Below are positions 43,918 to 51,993 of a stretch of DNA of 64,000 nucleotides, piece by piece; positions within the stretch are counted from its first letter, which is position 1, and each line of letters opens with the position of its first letter. Position numbers and translations under genes: made by a program. The stretch lies in contig CAZHPA010000001.1 of assembly GCA_964533945.1 (NCBI GenBank), positions 124,001 through 188,000 on the forward strand, read 5' to 3'. The DNA comes from CAZHPA01 sp964533945 (GTDB lineage: Bacteria > Bacillota > Clostridia > Lachnospirales > WRBF01). The notes below the pieces were generated by a model. That model searched no databases. It was not told the DNA's origin and saw only the letters and a program-made list of their open reading frames with translations.

Positions 43918-44499
43918 TCATATAATTTGATGAGCGAATTTAAAATTTCGGAAATTCCTGAAAATATAAAAAAAATAATGCACAAACCAACACCGTTTGA
44001 ACATTTGAACAACTTAATATATGTTAAAGTTTTGCATTATGATTTTGATGAAAATATAAAAATTGGAGAACTTGTTGTTAACAAATTAATTGCAAAAGAT
44101 GTTTTAGAAATTTTCAAAGAGCTTTATAACATAAAATATCCTATAGCCAAAATAAAATTAATTGAACACTATGATGGAAAAGATGAATTGTCAATGGAAG
44201 ATAACAACAGCTATTCATATTGCTATAGAAAAATTGAAGGAAGCAATGTACTATCAAAACATTCACAAGGGTTAGCAATAGACATTAACCCTATTTTAAA
44301 TCCGTATATAAAAATTAAAGAAGACGGAATAAAAATAATTGCTCCTTCCTGTTCTGCAGCGTATGAAAATCGAAATAAAAATATTAAAGGGTTAATAACT
44401 AAAGGAGATAGTTGCTATTGCGCATTTATTAAACGTGGGTTTATATGGGGCGGCGAATGGCAAACGTTAAAAGATTACCACCACTTCGAGAAACCATAA
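43801..44499 (+). CDS. M15-family D-Ala-D-Ala carboxypeptidase-like protein, no signal peptide
   Basis: 232 residues. Residues 1-39 are the duplicated module (MLDNISSEISKSLQEAIKVE). The rest is a peptidase M15/VanY-like domain: NVLSKHSQGLAIDINPI supplies the zinc His and Asp (near 153 and 160), RGFIWGGEWQTLKDYHHFEK supplies the last His (near 228), and a conserved Tyr/Arg segment lies between. Family members cleave peptidoglycan stem peptides, but this one lacks a signal peptide or membrane anchor, so it would have to leave with lysis or by the shared N terminus. Upstream bases 43717-43770 in frame read QKELPNVILLKLK, faintly like the end of the S8 protease at 29 kb. GGAAGGAGGG precedes the ATG. 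Confidence 0.85.
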   Translation: MLDNISSEISKSLQEAIKVEQKKFNECPPREIEFLNALKSYNLMSEFKISEIPENIKKIMHKPTPFEHLNNLIYVKVLHYDFDENIKIGELVVNKLIAKDVLEIFKELYNIKYPIAKIKLIEHYDGKDELSMEDNNSYSYCYRKIEGSNVLSKHSQGLAIDINPILNPYIKIKEDGIKIIAPSCSAAYENRNKNIKGLITKGDSCYCAFIKRGFIWGGEWQTLKDYHHFEKP

Positions 44500-44557
44500 A
44501 GCACCCTAACGTTCTCTAACTTTAGAAGTCAATTCCTAACGATAGGTTGACTTTACT

Positions 44558-44580
44558 GGGCGAGCGCCTTTTGCTCGTCC
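44558..44580. terminator. Hairpin between convergent peptidase and kinase genes
   Basis: GGGCGAGC (44558-44565) pairs with GCTCGTCC (44573-44580), 8 bp with one G-U pair. There is no clear T run. It lies between two convergent genes, so a terminator role is plausible. Confidence 0.4.
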
Positions 44581-44638
44581 GCATACATCTGCGTAAGCTG
44601 TGCTTGCCCGCTATTAAGATGCACCTAAAAAAATACAC

Positions 44639-45349
44639 TTAAAAATTATTTGCCAATAGTTTTAAGCAAACAGTTACAACGCAACCGCTTTGGCTATTTT
44701 TAGAACTTTCAATATTAAACTTTCCGTTGTGTTCTTCAACTATTTTTCGGCAAATTTCTATACCAATTCCGCTTCCCGTTTTTTTTGTTGTGTAATATAA
44801 ATTTTCATTTATTTTTTCAAGTGTTTCGCTGCTTATACCAATGCCGTTATCTTCAATTTTTAAAATTAATTCATCTTCTAAAGTTTCGTATTTAATATTA
44901 ATAATTCCTTTTCTAATTTGCCCTGTTTCTTCAATAGCTTCTATGGCTTCGACAGCGTTTTTTAAAATATTGCTAAAAAGCAAGCTTAATAAAGTTTTGT
45001 TCCCTAAAACAAATTGGGGCTTATCATGTTTAAAGTTAAAGCGAACATTAATTAAAGGCAAAGATGCTTTGTAGTTATTTATTATATCATCAATTATTGA
45101 AAAAACATCAACTTTTGAAATCTCGTTACATGGCGATTTTAACAAATGAACAAAATCTGTTATCATATTATTTGCTTTATTTATCCCGTTTCTCATAACT
45201 TCATAGTTTCTTAAAAAAACCTTGTTTGTATCGCAAAATTCTATGTAATCAAGATTGGCTTTAATTAAAGACAAAGGATTTTTAATTTCATGCGTTATCA
45301 TTAACGCTATTGTTTCGACTGACGTTAGGCGTTGCTCGCCGCTTAACAT
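44639..45349 (-). CDS. Soluble sensor histidine kinase
   Basis: 236 residues with no membrane segment and no input domain. The H box is LMITHEIKNPLSLIKANLDY (His near 20). The N box is NILKNAVEAIE, with G1 DNGIGIS and G2 GSGIGIEICRKIVEEHNGKF. Only about 10 residues precede the dimerisation helix, so any signal must come through a partner protein. It resembles short kinases that feed the Spo0 or NtrB-like pathways in clostridia. There is no adjacent response regulator. The ATG at 45349 is seven bases after TGGGAGG; a TTG at 45364 precedes that site. Confidence 0.88.
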   Translation of the reverse strand: MLSGEQRLTSVETIALMITHEIKNPLSLIKANLDYIEFCDTNKVFLRNYEVMRNGINKANNMITDFVHLLKSPCNEISKVDVFSIIDDIINNYKASLPLINVRFNFKHDKPQFVLGNKTLLSLLFSNILKNAVEAIEAIEETGQIRKGIINIKYETLEDELILKIEDNGIGISSETLEKINENLYYTTKKTGSGIGIEICRKIVEEHNGKFNIESSKNSQSGCVVTVCLKLLANNF

Positions 45350-45435
45350 AACATAGCCTCCCAACTGTTAGTATTTTAACATTATTATCTATATAAGTAT
45401 AATATGACAAAAATTTACAGTTGTCAAGCTAAATT

Positions 45436-45457
45436 GGACGCACTTTTTTGTGCGCCC
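45436..45457 (-). terminator. Hairpin after the MPN-LysM gene
   Basis: On the minus strand GGGCGCAC and GTGCGTCC form an 8-bp stem with one G-U pair around AAAAAA, about 30 bases past the stop. The T run is weak. Confidence 0.5.
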
Positions 45458-45487
45458 ATTTTAATTAATATTAAATTCATATTAAAC

Positions 45488-46804
45488 TTATGGCTTTGGC
45501 AACTTAATAACTTTACCGTAAAATAGCGTATCTGGGTTGTCCATATCATTAATTTCCATTATTTTATCAATCATTTTAGTTGTGCCATAAAATTTGAAAC
45601 TAATACTTCCCAAGTTATCGCCTTTTTCAACTGTATATGTATCGGGAACTTCTAATGATGTTGAATTTGATAATTCTTCTGGTGTTGCATTTGTTGCTGG
45701 TTCTGAAGTTGGTTGCGGTGTTGGCTCGGGTGTTTGCTGTGGTGCTTCAACTATAGGTTCGGCTACAGGTTCAACTGCAGTTGTAACGGGTTCTGGCGTT
45801 GCTTGAACTATAGGTTCAACTATTGGCTGTTCTATTACATTTGGTTGTTGTGTTAACTGTTCATTGGTGTTTTGGCGCAAAGCTTCAAGCATTTTAGCTT
45901 CTGTATCTTCATCTTCGGTTAAAGTAGATTGTGCAGCGAAAACAGCCTCTGTTTTGCCATCTTTAATTTGAACAAGTAAATCACGGTACGCTGTATTTAG
46001 CTGCGTTAACTGCTTTTCCATTAGTGAAATTCTTTCATCGCTTTGAATTAAACCTGCCCCCATAATAACACAAACCAAAAGCAAAACTGCACTTAGCGAA
46101 ACAAGCATGTTAACTGTTTTGCGCTGGTCCGTTACTGCATTTGCTCGCTTTGGGGTGTTGTTTTTCTTTCTACTCATTAAAAGCCCCAAAGGTGTTTCAT
46201 CAATTTCTTCTCCGGCATTTCCAACTTCTTTTTGCTTTTCTTTAATTTCTTTAACAGAATCTACAATTACTTTGTTATTTAGCATATATTCATGCATTCC
46301 TCTGTTTTTATCGTAATATATAAAATATCCTCTTGTTTCTGCCAAGCTGCCGGTTTCTTTGTCTAAACAAAAGAAAGTATTCACCTTTTCGACTGGGTCT
46401 ATTACAAAAAGAACTTGGTGTGGGTTTGTAAAATTATTTATATGGTATGTTGAATAATTTGTATTTAAAAATGTTCCGAACCCCGGTTGAGATTGAGCCC
46501 AGCCGACAATTTCAAGCCCTTTGAAATATTTTCGTATTTCTTCTCTGCAAAAGTCCCACATTTGCTCGGTAAACGTTGTAATTCCTTTGTCGGCTTTTGT
46601 ATGAATACCTTGAATTGCTCCGCTTATAAAAAGCACCATCTGGTTATCAATAATTAAATGCTTGCCAACCAATATTGCAAGCCGTTCTTCGTATCCGGCC
46701 GATTCACAATATTGCTGCAAATATGTACAAACATAATCTTCAACATAAATTCGCATACCTTCGCCAATTGTGCCGATTTGCTTTATGTTTGTAGGAATCT
46801 CCAT
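45488..46804 (-). CDS. MPN/JAB-like domain-transmembrane-LysM protein
   Basis: 438 residues. The N-terminal domain (about 10-165) looks like an MPN/JAB fold: LAILVGKHLII, ISGAIQGIHT, EIVGWAQSQPGFGTFLN and HQVLFVIDPVEK. The position where active JAMM enzymes have H-S-H is S-Q-P, so isopeptidase chemistry is probably lost. A membrane helix (about 230-252, LVSLSAVLLLVCVIMGAG), a coiled coil, a Glu/Pro/Val-rich linker (about 310-385) and a C-terminal LysM domain (TYTVEKGDNLGSISFKFYG) follow. The LysM part should bind peptidoglycan outside, with the MPN part inside. The ATG at 46804 follows GAAGGAGGA. Confidence 0.82.
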   Translation of the reverse strand: MEIPTNIKQIGTIGEGMRIYVEDYVCTYLQQYCESAGYEERLAILVGKHLIIDNQMVLFISGAIQGIHTKADKGITTFTEQMWDFCREEIRKYFKGLEIVGWAQSQPGFGTFLNTNYSTYHINNFTNPHQVLFVIDPVEKVNTFFCLDKETGSLAETRGYFIYYDKNRGMHEYMLNNKVIVDSVKEIKEKQKEVGNAGEEIDETPLGLLMSRKKNNTPKRANAVTDQRKTVNMLVSLSAVLLLVCVIMGAGLIQSDERISLMEKQLTQLNTAYRDLLVQIKDGKTEAVFAAQSTLTEDEDTEAKMLEALRQNTNEQLTQQPNVIEQPIVEPIVQATPEPVTTAVEPVAEPIVEAPQQTPEPTPQPTSEPATNATPEELSNSTSLEVPDTYTVEKGDNLGSISFKFYGTTKMIDKIMEINDMDNPDTLFYGKVIKLPKP

Positions 46805-46946
46805 ATTTGTTTCCTCCTTCGTATATTTTATTAAACAATAACATACATTATATGCAATATATGGCAATTAGTGTCATGCAAAAATGTTTTTTTACAGTGC
46901 AAAAACGACATAAGCCGACAGATAAAAACCTATAAAAAAGGCATAA

Positions 46947-46976
46947 AAAAGACCTTTTGCATTTAAAAGGTCTTTT
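46947..46976. terminator. Symmetric terminator hairpin
   Basis: AAAAGACCTTTT (46947-46958) pairs perfectly with AAAAGGTCTTTT (46965-46976) around six bases. It lies between the crr terminator and the MPN-LysM gene start and backs up termination of the PTS operon. Confidence 0.75.
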
Positions 46977-46994
46977 GAAAAGGTGTTTTAAAAT

Positions 46995-47033
46995 AAAAAA
47001 CCGACATCGCTTTTTGTGCAATGCCGGTTTTTT
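46995..47033 (-). terminator. Terminator of the PTS operon
   Basis: On the minus strand, ten bases past the crr stop, AAAAAACCGGCATTGC pairs with GCGATGTCGGTTTTTT, 16 bp with two G-U pairs, ending in six Ts. Confidence 0.9.
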
Positions 47034-47042
47034 CATATTGTG

Positions 47043-47522
47043 TTATTTCATTTTATAAGTTAAAACGGCAGTTTCTCCAGCAGTAACTTTTCCATAAACA
47101 GGAGAGAAAGTTTTAACTTCATCCATATTAGTTACAACGCAAGGAGTTATAACTTTAAATCCTTTGCTTTCAATTAATGGAATATCCATTTCTATTAGCT
47201 TATCGCCACATTTAACTTTTTGCCCAACTTCAACAACAACTTTAAAGCCTTCTTTGTTAAGCTTAACTGTATCTATGCCTAAGTGAACTAAAAGTTCTAA
47301 TCCATCATCTGTTTTAATTCCAATTGCATGATGTGTATGTGCAATTTGCAAAATTTCGCCATCAACAGGAGCAACAGCAATACCGTTTTGGGGAATAATT
47401 GCAACGCCGTCGCCTAAAATTTTATCAGAAAACACAGGATCTGGAACGTCTGAAATTGCAACGCATTCTCCTGTTAAAGGAGATAAAACTTGAGGATTAT
47501 TTTTGTTAAAGAATGAAAACAT
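47043..47522 (-). CDS. crr: PTS glucose-family EIIA (Crr type)
   Basis: 159 residues. The phosphoryl-carrying His is H80 in LLVHLGIDTV, and the second active-site His is H65 in HTHHAIGIKT. The N-terminal SPLTGECVAISDVPDPVF and VFSDKILGDGVAI are typical EIIA-Glc. It passes phosphate from HPr to the EIIB domain of the neighbouring EIICB. It comes 24 bases after that gene in the minus-strand operon and ends at a strong terminator. Confidence 0.96.
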   Translation of the reverse strand: MFSFFNKNNPQVLSPLTGECVAISDVPDPVFSDKILGDGVAIIPQNGIAVAPVDGEILQIAHTHHAIGIKTDDGLELLVHLGIDTVKLNKEGFKVVVEVGQKVKCGDKLIEMDIPLIESKGFKVITPCVVTNMDEVKTFSPVYGKVTAGETAVLTYKMK

Positions 47523-47545
47523 TTAGATTACCTGCCTATCCAATA

Positions 47546-48988
47546 TTATTTAAGATATTTTTTCATTTCATCAACTAAAAGCTCTGCTTTTGTACCAACG
47601 ATAACTTGAGTAATTTGGCTTCCTGCTTTTGTTATTGCAGAAGCGCCTAATGCTTTAACAGCTTTTTCGTCAACTTCTTTATTGCTTACCAAAACAAGTC
47701 TGATACGTGTAATACAAGCTTCAATTTCTTTAATATTTTGTTTTCCGCCTAAAACATCAACATATTTTTTAGCAAGACCGTTCATACCGTGTTTTTTAAC
47801 CATATCGCCAAAGCTTGCACTTTCTTCATCTTCTTCACGACCTGGTGTTTTTAAGTCGAATTTCTTAATAACAAATACGAATAAGAAGAAATATGCAGCA
47901 CCAAAAATTAAGCCTAAAACAACGCCTAAGAAAGGTTTTGTGCTTATACCCCAGTTTAATAAAAGGTCGAAAAGACCGGCAGAGAAGCCGAACCCAAGTT
48001 TAATTCCCAAAGCACTACACAACGCCATTGAAAGCCCTGTTAAAAGACCATGAATAACGAAAAGAACAGGTGCTAAGAAAAGGAACATAAATTCGATAGG
48101 TTCTGTAATACCTGTTAAAAATGCTGTTAAACCAACAGAAAGTAACGCACCGCCAAGAGCAGCTTGGTTTTCTTTCTTTGCTGTAACATAAAATGCAAGT
48201 GCAACCGCAGGAAGAGCAAACATCATAATTGGGAAGAACCCTGTCATAAAGTTACCAGCTGTTGGGTCTCCTGCAAAGAAGCGGTTTAAGTCACCGGCAA
48301 CAGCAGTACCATCTGCTTTTGTGAAGTCTCCAAATTGGAACCAGAAGTACGTATTTAAAACGTGGTGTAAACCAACAGCAAGCAATACCCTGTTTAAGAA
48401 ACCGTAAATAAATTCCCCAACCAAACCAAGGTTTGAAAGAGTATGTCCGAAGCCATCTAAAAGTTTTTGAATAAATGGCCAAATAAAACCAAAAGCAAAA
48501 CCTGTAGCAAATGTGAAGAAACTTGTCATGATTGGAACGAAACGGCGTCCGCCAAAGAATCCAAGCCAATCTGGAAGTTTTGCACTTTTATATTTATTAT
48601 AAGCAAATCCTGCAATACAACCAGCGATAATACCGCCGAAATGTGCTGTATTAACTTTTGAAACACCTTCATAAACAGAAGCAAGACCTGCAAAGTTTTC
48701 TGTAATCCATGTAAAAGTTGCCGAAGCAGTTCCGTTTAAAACATAGTAACCTATAGCACCTGCAAGCCCAGCAGCTCCGTTTCCGTCGCTTGCAAAGCCA
48801 ACAGCAACACCAATTGCAAACAGCAATGGAAGGTTTGCAAAAAGTGCATCACCGGCAGCTGCAATAAATGGCAAATTCAAAAGTTCTGGTTGCCCAACTC
48901 TAAGCATAATAGCTGCAACCGGCAATGAAGCAATCGGAAGCATTAATGCTTTTCCTAATTTTTGGAGAGAAGCTAAAAAATCTTTCAT
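47546..48988 (-). CDS. nagE: PTS EIICB, N-acetylglucosamine/glucose type
   Basis: 480 residues. A ten-helix EIIC domain (about 1-375) contains KLGKALMLPIASLPVAAIML, GNGAAGLAGAIGYYVLNGT, GGIIAGCIAGFAYNKYKS and LTGITEPIEFMF-like segments. The C-terminal EIIB domain has its phosphorylated cysteine in EIEACITRIRL. The EIIC sequence is closer to NagE than to PtsG by eye, and the divergent hexosaminidase supports GlcNAc as substrate, but glucose is not excluded. The ATG at 48988 follows AAAGGAGG; an upstream in-frame start lies outside the ribosome-site context. Confidence 0.92.
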   Translation of the reverse strand: MKDFLASLQKLGKALMLPIASLPVAAIMLRVGQPELLNLPFIAAAGDALFANLPLLFAIGVAVGFASDGNGAAGLAGAIGYYVLNGTASATFTWITENFAGLASVYEGVSKVNTAHFGGIIAGCIAGFAYNKYKSAKLPDWLGFFGGRRFVPIMTSFFTFATGFAFGFIWPFIQKLLDGFGHTLSNLGLVGEFIYGFLNRVLLAVGLHHVLNTYFWFQFGDFTKADGTAVAGDLNRFFAGDPTAGNFMTGFFPIMMFALPAVALAFYVTAKKENQAALGGALLSVGLTAFLTGITEPIEFMFLFLAPVLFVIHGLLTGLSMALCSALGIKLGFGFSAGLFDLLLNWGISTKPFLGVVLGLIFGAAYFFLFVFVIKKFDLKTPGREEDEESASFGDMVKKHGMNGLAKKYVDVLGGKQNIKEIEACITRIRLVLVSNKEVDEKAVKALGASAITKAGSQITQVIVGTKAELLVDEMKKYLK

Positions 48989-49168
48989 GATGTATATACC
49001 TCCTTTAGAAATGATAAATAGCACAGCATTTTGCATGGGCTTTTTATTCTTTTATTCTTAATTAAAATTTAAATGGTGGAACTTAAAAGCTATTATTAAC
49101 GTCTTTTGTATTAATATAAAGTTAAAAATATGTGTTTGAAATGCTATGTTATGTAAGTTAACTAAAAT

Positions 49169-49723
49169 TTATACAGCATTTCCGAAGCTATCCAAAAGCC
49201 TTTGAACAAAAGGCCAAATAAAACCAAAAATAAAACCTGTAATAAACGTAAAGAAACTTGTCATGATTGGAACGAAACGGCGTCCGCCGAAAAATCCAAG
49301 CCAATCTGGAAGTTTTGCGCTTTTATATTTATTATAGGCAAACCCGGCAACAATACCGGCAATAACGCCGCCGAAGTATGTTGTGTCGATTTTTGAAACA
49401 CCTTCATAAACAGAAGCAAGACCTGCGAAATTTCCCGTAATCCATGTAAATGTTGCCGAAGCAGTACCGTTTAAAACAAAAAAACCTATAGCGCCTGCAA
49501 GCCCTGCAGCTCCGTTTCCATCACCTGCAAAACCAACGGCGATACCAATTGCAAGCAGCAATGGAAGGTTTGAAAAAAACGCATCACCTGCGGCCGCAAA
49601 AAAAGGTAAATTCAAAAAACCCGGTTGCCCAACTCCAAGCATAACAGCTGCAATAGGTAATAAAGCAAGGGGAAGTATTAGCGCCTTTCCTAGTTTTTCT
49701 AGGAAAGATGTCAAGTTATTCAC
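49169..49723 (-). pseudogene. Truncated second EIIC copy (first half only)
   Basis: 184 residues nearly colinear with the N-terminal 170-180 residues of the intact EIICB (KLGKALILPLALLPIAAVML, GGVIAGIVAGFAYNKYKSAK, FFGGRRFVPIMTSFFTF). It ends at QRLLDSFGNAV just where the intact copy continues LDGFGHTLSNL. It lacks the substrate-gating C half and the EIIB domain, so it should not transport alone. It is transcribed with the operon and has its own ribosome site, so a stable half-protein could be made. Confidence 0.85.
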
Positions 49724-49792
49724 GATGTAATATACCTCCTTAACAAGATGTAATTAATACAGTGTTTGCATTAGATTTCATTTTTAATTAAG

Positions 49793-51451
49793 TTAGATGC
49801 CAAAACTTAAAAAGCTGTCGTCAACGTCTTTTGTGTTAATGTGTATGATTTTATTTTTAAGTTCAAGCAAGCTAGCAGGGGAAACAGAAAGTTCGTCTAC
49901 CCCCATTTTTAAATATAACCCTGTTAATTCTAAATCTGCCGCCGATTCCCCGCAAATTCCAACCCATTTGCCGTGCTTGTGTGCATTTTTAACTGTTAAA
50001 GCAATAAGTCTTAAAATTGCCAATGCACGGGGGTTATAAATTTCTTCTATAGAAGAATTCATACGGTCGCAAGCTAGGGTGTATTGTGTTAAGTCGTTTG
50101 TTCCTATGCTAAAAAAGTCTACTTCTTTAGCTAAAATATCTGTAATTACTGCAGCAGAAGGTGTTTCAACCATAATTCCATATTCAATATCGTTAGAGTA
50201 TGGTATATTTTCGTCATCTAGCTGCTTTTTAACATCTGCGATACATTTTTTAATTTCTAAAACTTCTTCCAAAGAAACAACCATTGGAAACATTATAGCA
50301 AGTTTTCCAAAAATGGAAGCACGCAAAAGCGCTTTTAATTGAGGCGTGAAAATATCTGGGCGTTTTAAACAAATTCTTAAAGCCCTGTAGCCAAGTGCTG
50401 GGTTGTCTTCCTTGCCTAAATCAAAGTATGGGGCGTGTTTATCTGCTCCTAAGTCAAGCGTTCTAATTATTACACGTTTTCCGTTCATTTCAGAAAGAAC
50501 TTGTTTGTAGATTTCAAACTGTGTATTTTCACTTGGGAAGTCTTCGGAGTCCATGTAAATAAATTCGCTTCTAAATAGCCCTATTCCGTCTGCATCATTT
50601 TCATGGCAAATAGAAACATCGGACGGATGGCCTATATTTGCATTAAGTTCAATATGCACGCCATCTAGCGTTATGGCTTTTTTGCCAACAAGCTCTTTCA
50701 AAAGTTCTTTTTTCTTTAAATAAATTCCTTGCTCTTTTTGGTATTTTGTTAACGTTTCTTCATCAGGGTTTATAAAAACTTTTCCAGATGCGCCGTCTAA
50801 AATAACAAAATCTCCGTCTTTAAGCTTTTCAAATTCGCTATCTAATGCAACAACAGCAGGAATATCCATTGTTCTTGCCAAAATAGCGCTATGAGAAATT
50901 TTAGAACCTAATTTTGTTAAAATACCTAAAACCTTGGATTTATCAATAGAAACAGTTTCGCTTGGCAATAAATCTTCTGCTGCCAAAATAACTTGTTCTG
51001 AAAAATTCAAGCCATCGCCTTGATTTAAAAGAACTTTAAGAACTTTATTTGAAACGTCTTTAACGTCTGCTGCTCTTGCACGCATGTATTCGTTGTCGAG
51101 GCTTGCAAATCTTTCCGAGAAAACATCGCTTGTTTTTTTAATTGCATATTCAGCACTGCAACTGTTTTCAAGTATTAATTCCTTTGCAAATTCTCTGTAA
51201 TCGTAATCTTCAAGCATCATGGCATGAACTTCAAAAATTGCAGCTTGCTGTTCAGAAACAGTATTCAGGGCATGTGAATAAAGCTCATTAAGCTGAGTAA
51301 CAGAAATGTTTAAGGCGTTTTCAAGCCTTTCAACTTCCGCTTTTACATCTTCAATTTTAGACTCATTTATGGAAACAGTTTCTTTTTTATAAACCGCAAC
51401 TTTTCCTATAGAAATACCTTTAGATGCAGAAGTACCTTTTAAAGCTTCCAT
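49793..51451 (-). CDS. ptsI: PTS enzyme I
   Basis: 552 residues. The N-terminal HPr-binding/phosphohistidine domain has its active His near 184 in KISHSAILARTMDIP. A PEP-binding TIM barrel follows, with GLFRSEFIYMD, GKRVIIRTLDLGADK, DFFSIGTNDLTQY and GICGESAAD. EI takes phosphate from PEP and passes it to HPr. It lies 11 bases downstream of ptsH in the same operon, ahead of the EII genes. The motif before the active His is GSKISHS in place of the common GGRTSHS, without loss of the histidine. Confidence 0.96.
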   Translation of the reverse strand: MEALKGTSASKGISIGKVAVYKKETVSINESKIEDVKAEVERLENALNISVTQLNELYSHALNTVSEQQAAIFEVHAMMLEDYDYREFAKELILENSCSAEYAIKKTSDVFSERFASLDNEYMRARAADVKDVSNKVLKVLLNQGDGLNFSEQVILAAEDLLPSETVSIDKSKVLGILTKLGSKISHSAILARTMDIPAVVALDSEFEKLKDGDFVILDGASGKVFINPDEETLTKYQKEQGIYLKKKELLKELVGKKAITLDGVHIELNANIGHPSDVSICHENDADGIGLFRSEFIYMDSEDFPSENTQFEIYKQVLSEMNGKRVIIRTLDLGADKHAPYFDLGKEDNPALGYRALRICLKRPDIFTPQLKALLRASIFGKLAIMFPMVVSLEEVLEIKKCIADVKKQLDDENIPYSNDIEYGIMVETPSAAVITDILAKEVDFFSIGTNDLTQYTLACDRMNSSIEEIYNPRALAILRLIALTVKNAHKHGKWVGICGESAADLELTGLYLKMGVDELSVSPASLLELKNKIIHINTKDVDDSFLSFGI

Positions 51452-51462
51452 AGAGCACCTCG

Positions 51463-51720
51463 TTAAAAGTTAGATTCAAAAAATGACTTGATATGGCTTA
51501 GAGCAGAAGATTCGTCTTCTCCCGAAATTTCAACCCTAACTTTATCACCGCATACAACCGAAAGCCCCATAACATCAAATAGTCGTTTGAAGTTTGCAGA
51601 TTTTTCGCCTTTAAAAATTTTGATGTCGCTTTTAAATTGAGATGTTTGCTTAATAAGAAGCCCTGTTGGGCGTGCATGAAGCCCCAACTTATCCTTTATG
51701 ACATATTCAAAGCTTTGCAA
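51463..51720 (-). CDS. ptsH: PTS phosphocarrier HPr, Ser46 replaced by Arg
   Basis: 85 residues. From the TTG at 51720 the protein reads MQSFEYVIKDKLGLHARPTG, which puts the active histidine exactly at H15; GGGAGG lies nine bases upstream. The family's regulatory Ser46 aligns with R46 in ANFKRLFDVMGLSV, so HPr kinase could not phosphorylate it for CcpA-type catabolite control. Similar substitutions are, to my recollection, found in other clostridial HPr proteins. A TTG at 51729 abuts the ribosome site and would shift H15. Confidence 0.92.
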   Translation of the reverse strand: MQSFEYVIKDKLGLHARPTGLLIKQTSQFKSDIKIFKGEKSANFKRLFDVMGLSVVCGDKVRVEISGEDESSALSHIKSFFESNF

Positions 51721-51766
51721 AAATATCAACCTCCCAAAATTATTATAGTAAAAACTTCACAAAATT

Positions 51767-51795
51767 AGTATATGTTATTTTGCAAAACCAGTCAA
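51767..51795 (-). promoter_or_regulatory. Sigma-A promoter of the PTS operon
   Basis: On the minus strand TTGACT (51790-51795), 17 bases, then TATACT (51767-51772). It fires into ptsH, about 45 bases upstream of its start. Confidence 0.75.
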
Positions 51796-51921
51796 TATGT
51801 TCAATGATATAATTTAAACAATTTTTTTGCTAAATAATTGTGCATTATGCTATATTTATTTATATATTTGTTATACACAAAATACCATTCATATTTTAAA
51901 CGATATATTTATACAACTTTG

Positions 51922-51950
51922 TTGACATTTTTAAAAGAATGTTGTAATAT
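51922..51950 (+). promoter_or_regulatory. Sigma-A promoter of the hexosaminidase gene
   Basis: TTGACA (51922-51927), a 17-base spacer, then TAATAT (51945-51950), 43 bases before the ATG. It is divergent from the PTS promoter, about 130 bases away, so one regulator could control both. Confidence 0.75.
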
Positions 51951-51993
51951 TTAAACATTAACAAAAATTTAATATGAAAGAGGTAGGAAGGTT

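Noticed and set aside
29822..43920. Composite transposon bounded by the 144-bp repeats
   Set aside because: The repeats are coding, contain no transposase or terminal inverted repeats, and each has its own functional gene context.
46848..47036. 62-residue open frame between the PTS operon and the MPN-LysM gene
   Set aside because: It consists of the two terminator hairpins read as protein (Lys/Arg/Cys/Phe-rich) and has no ribosome site.
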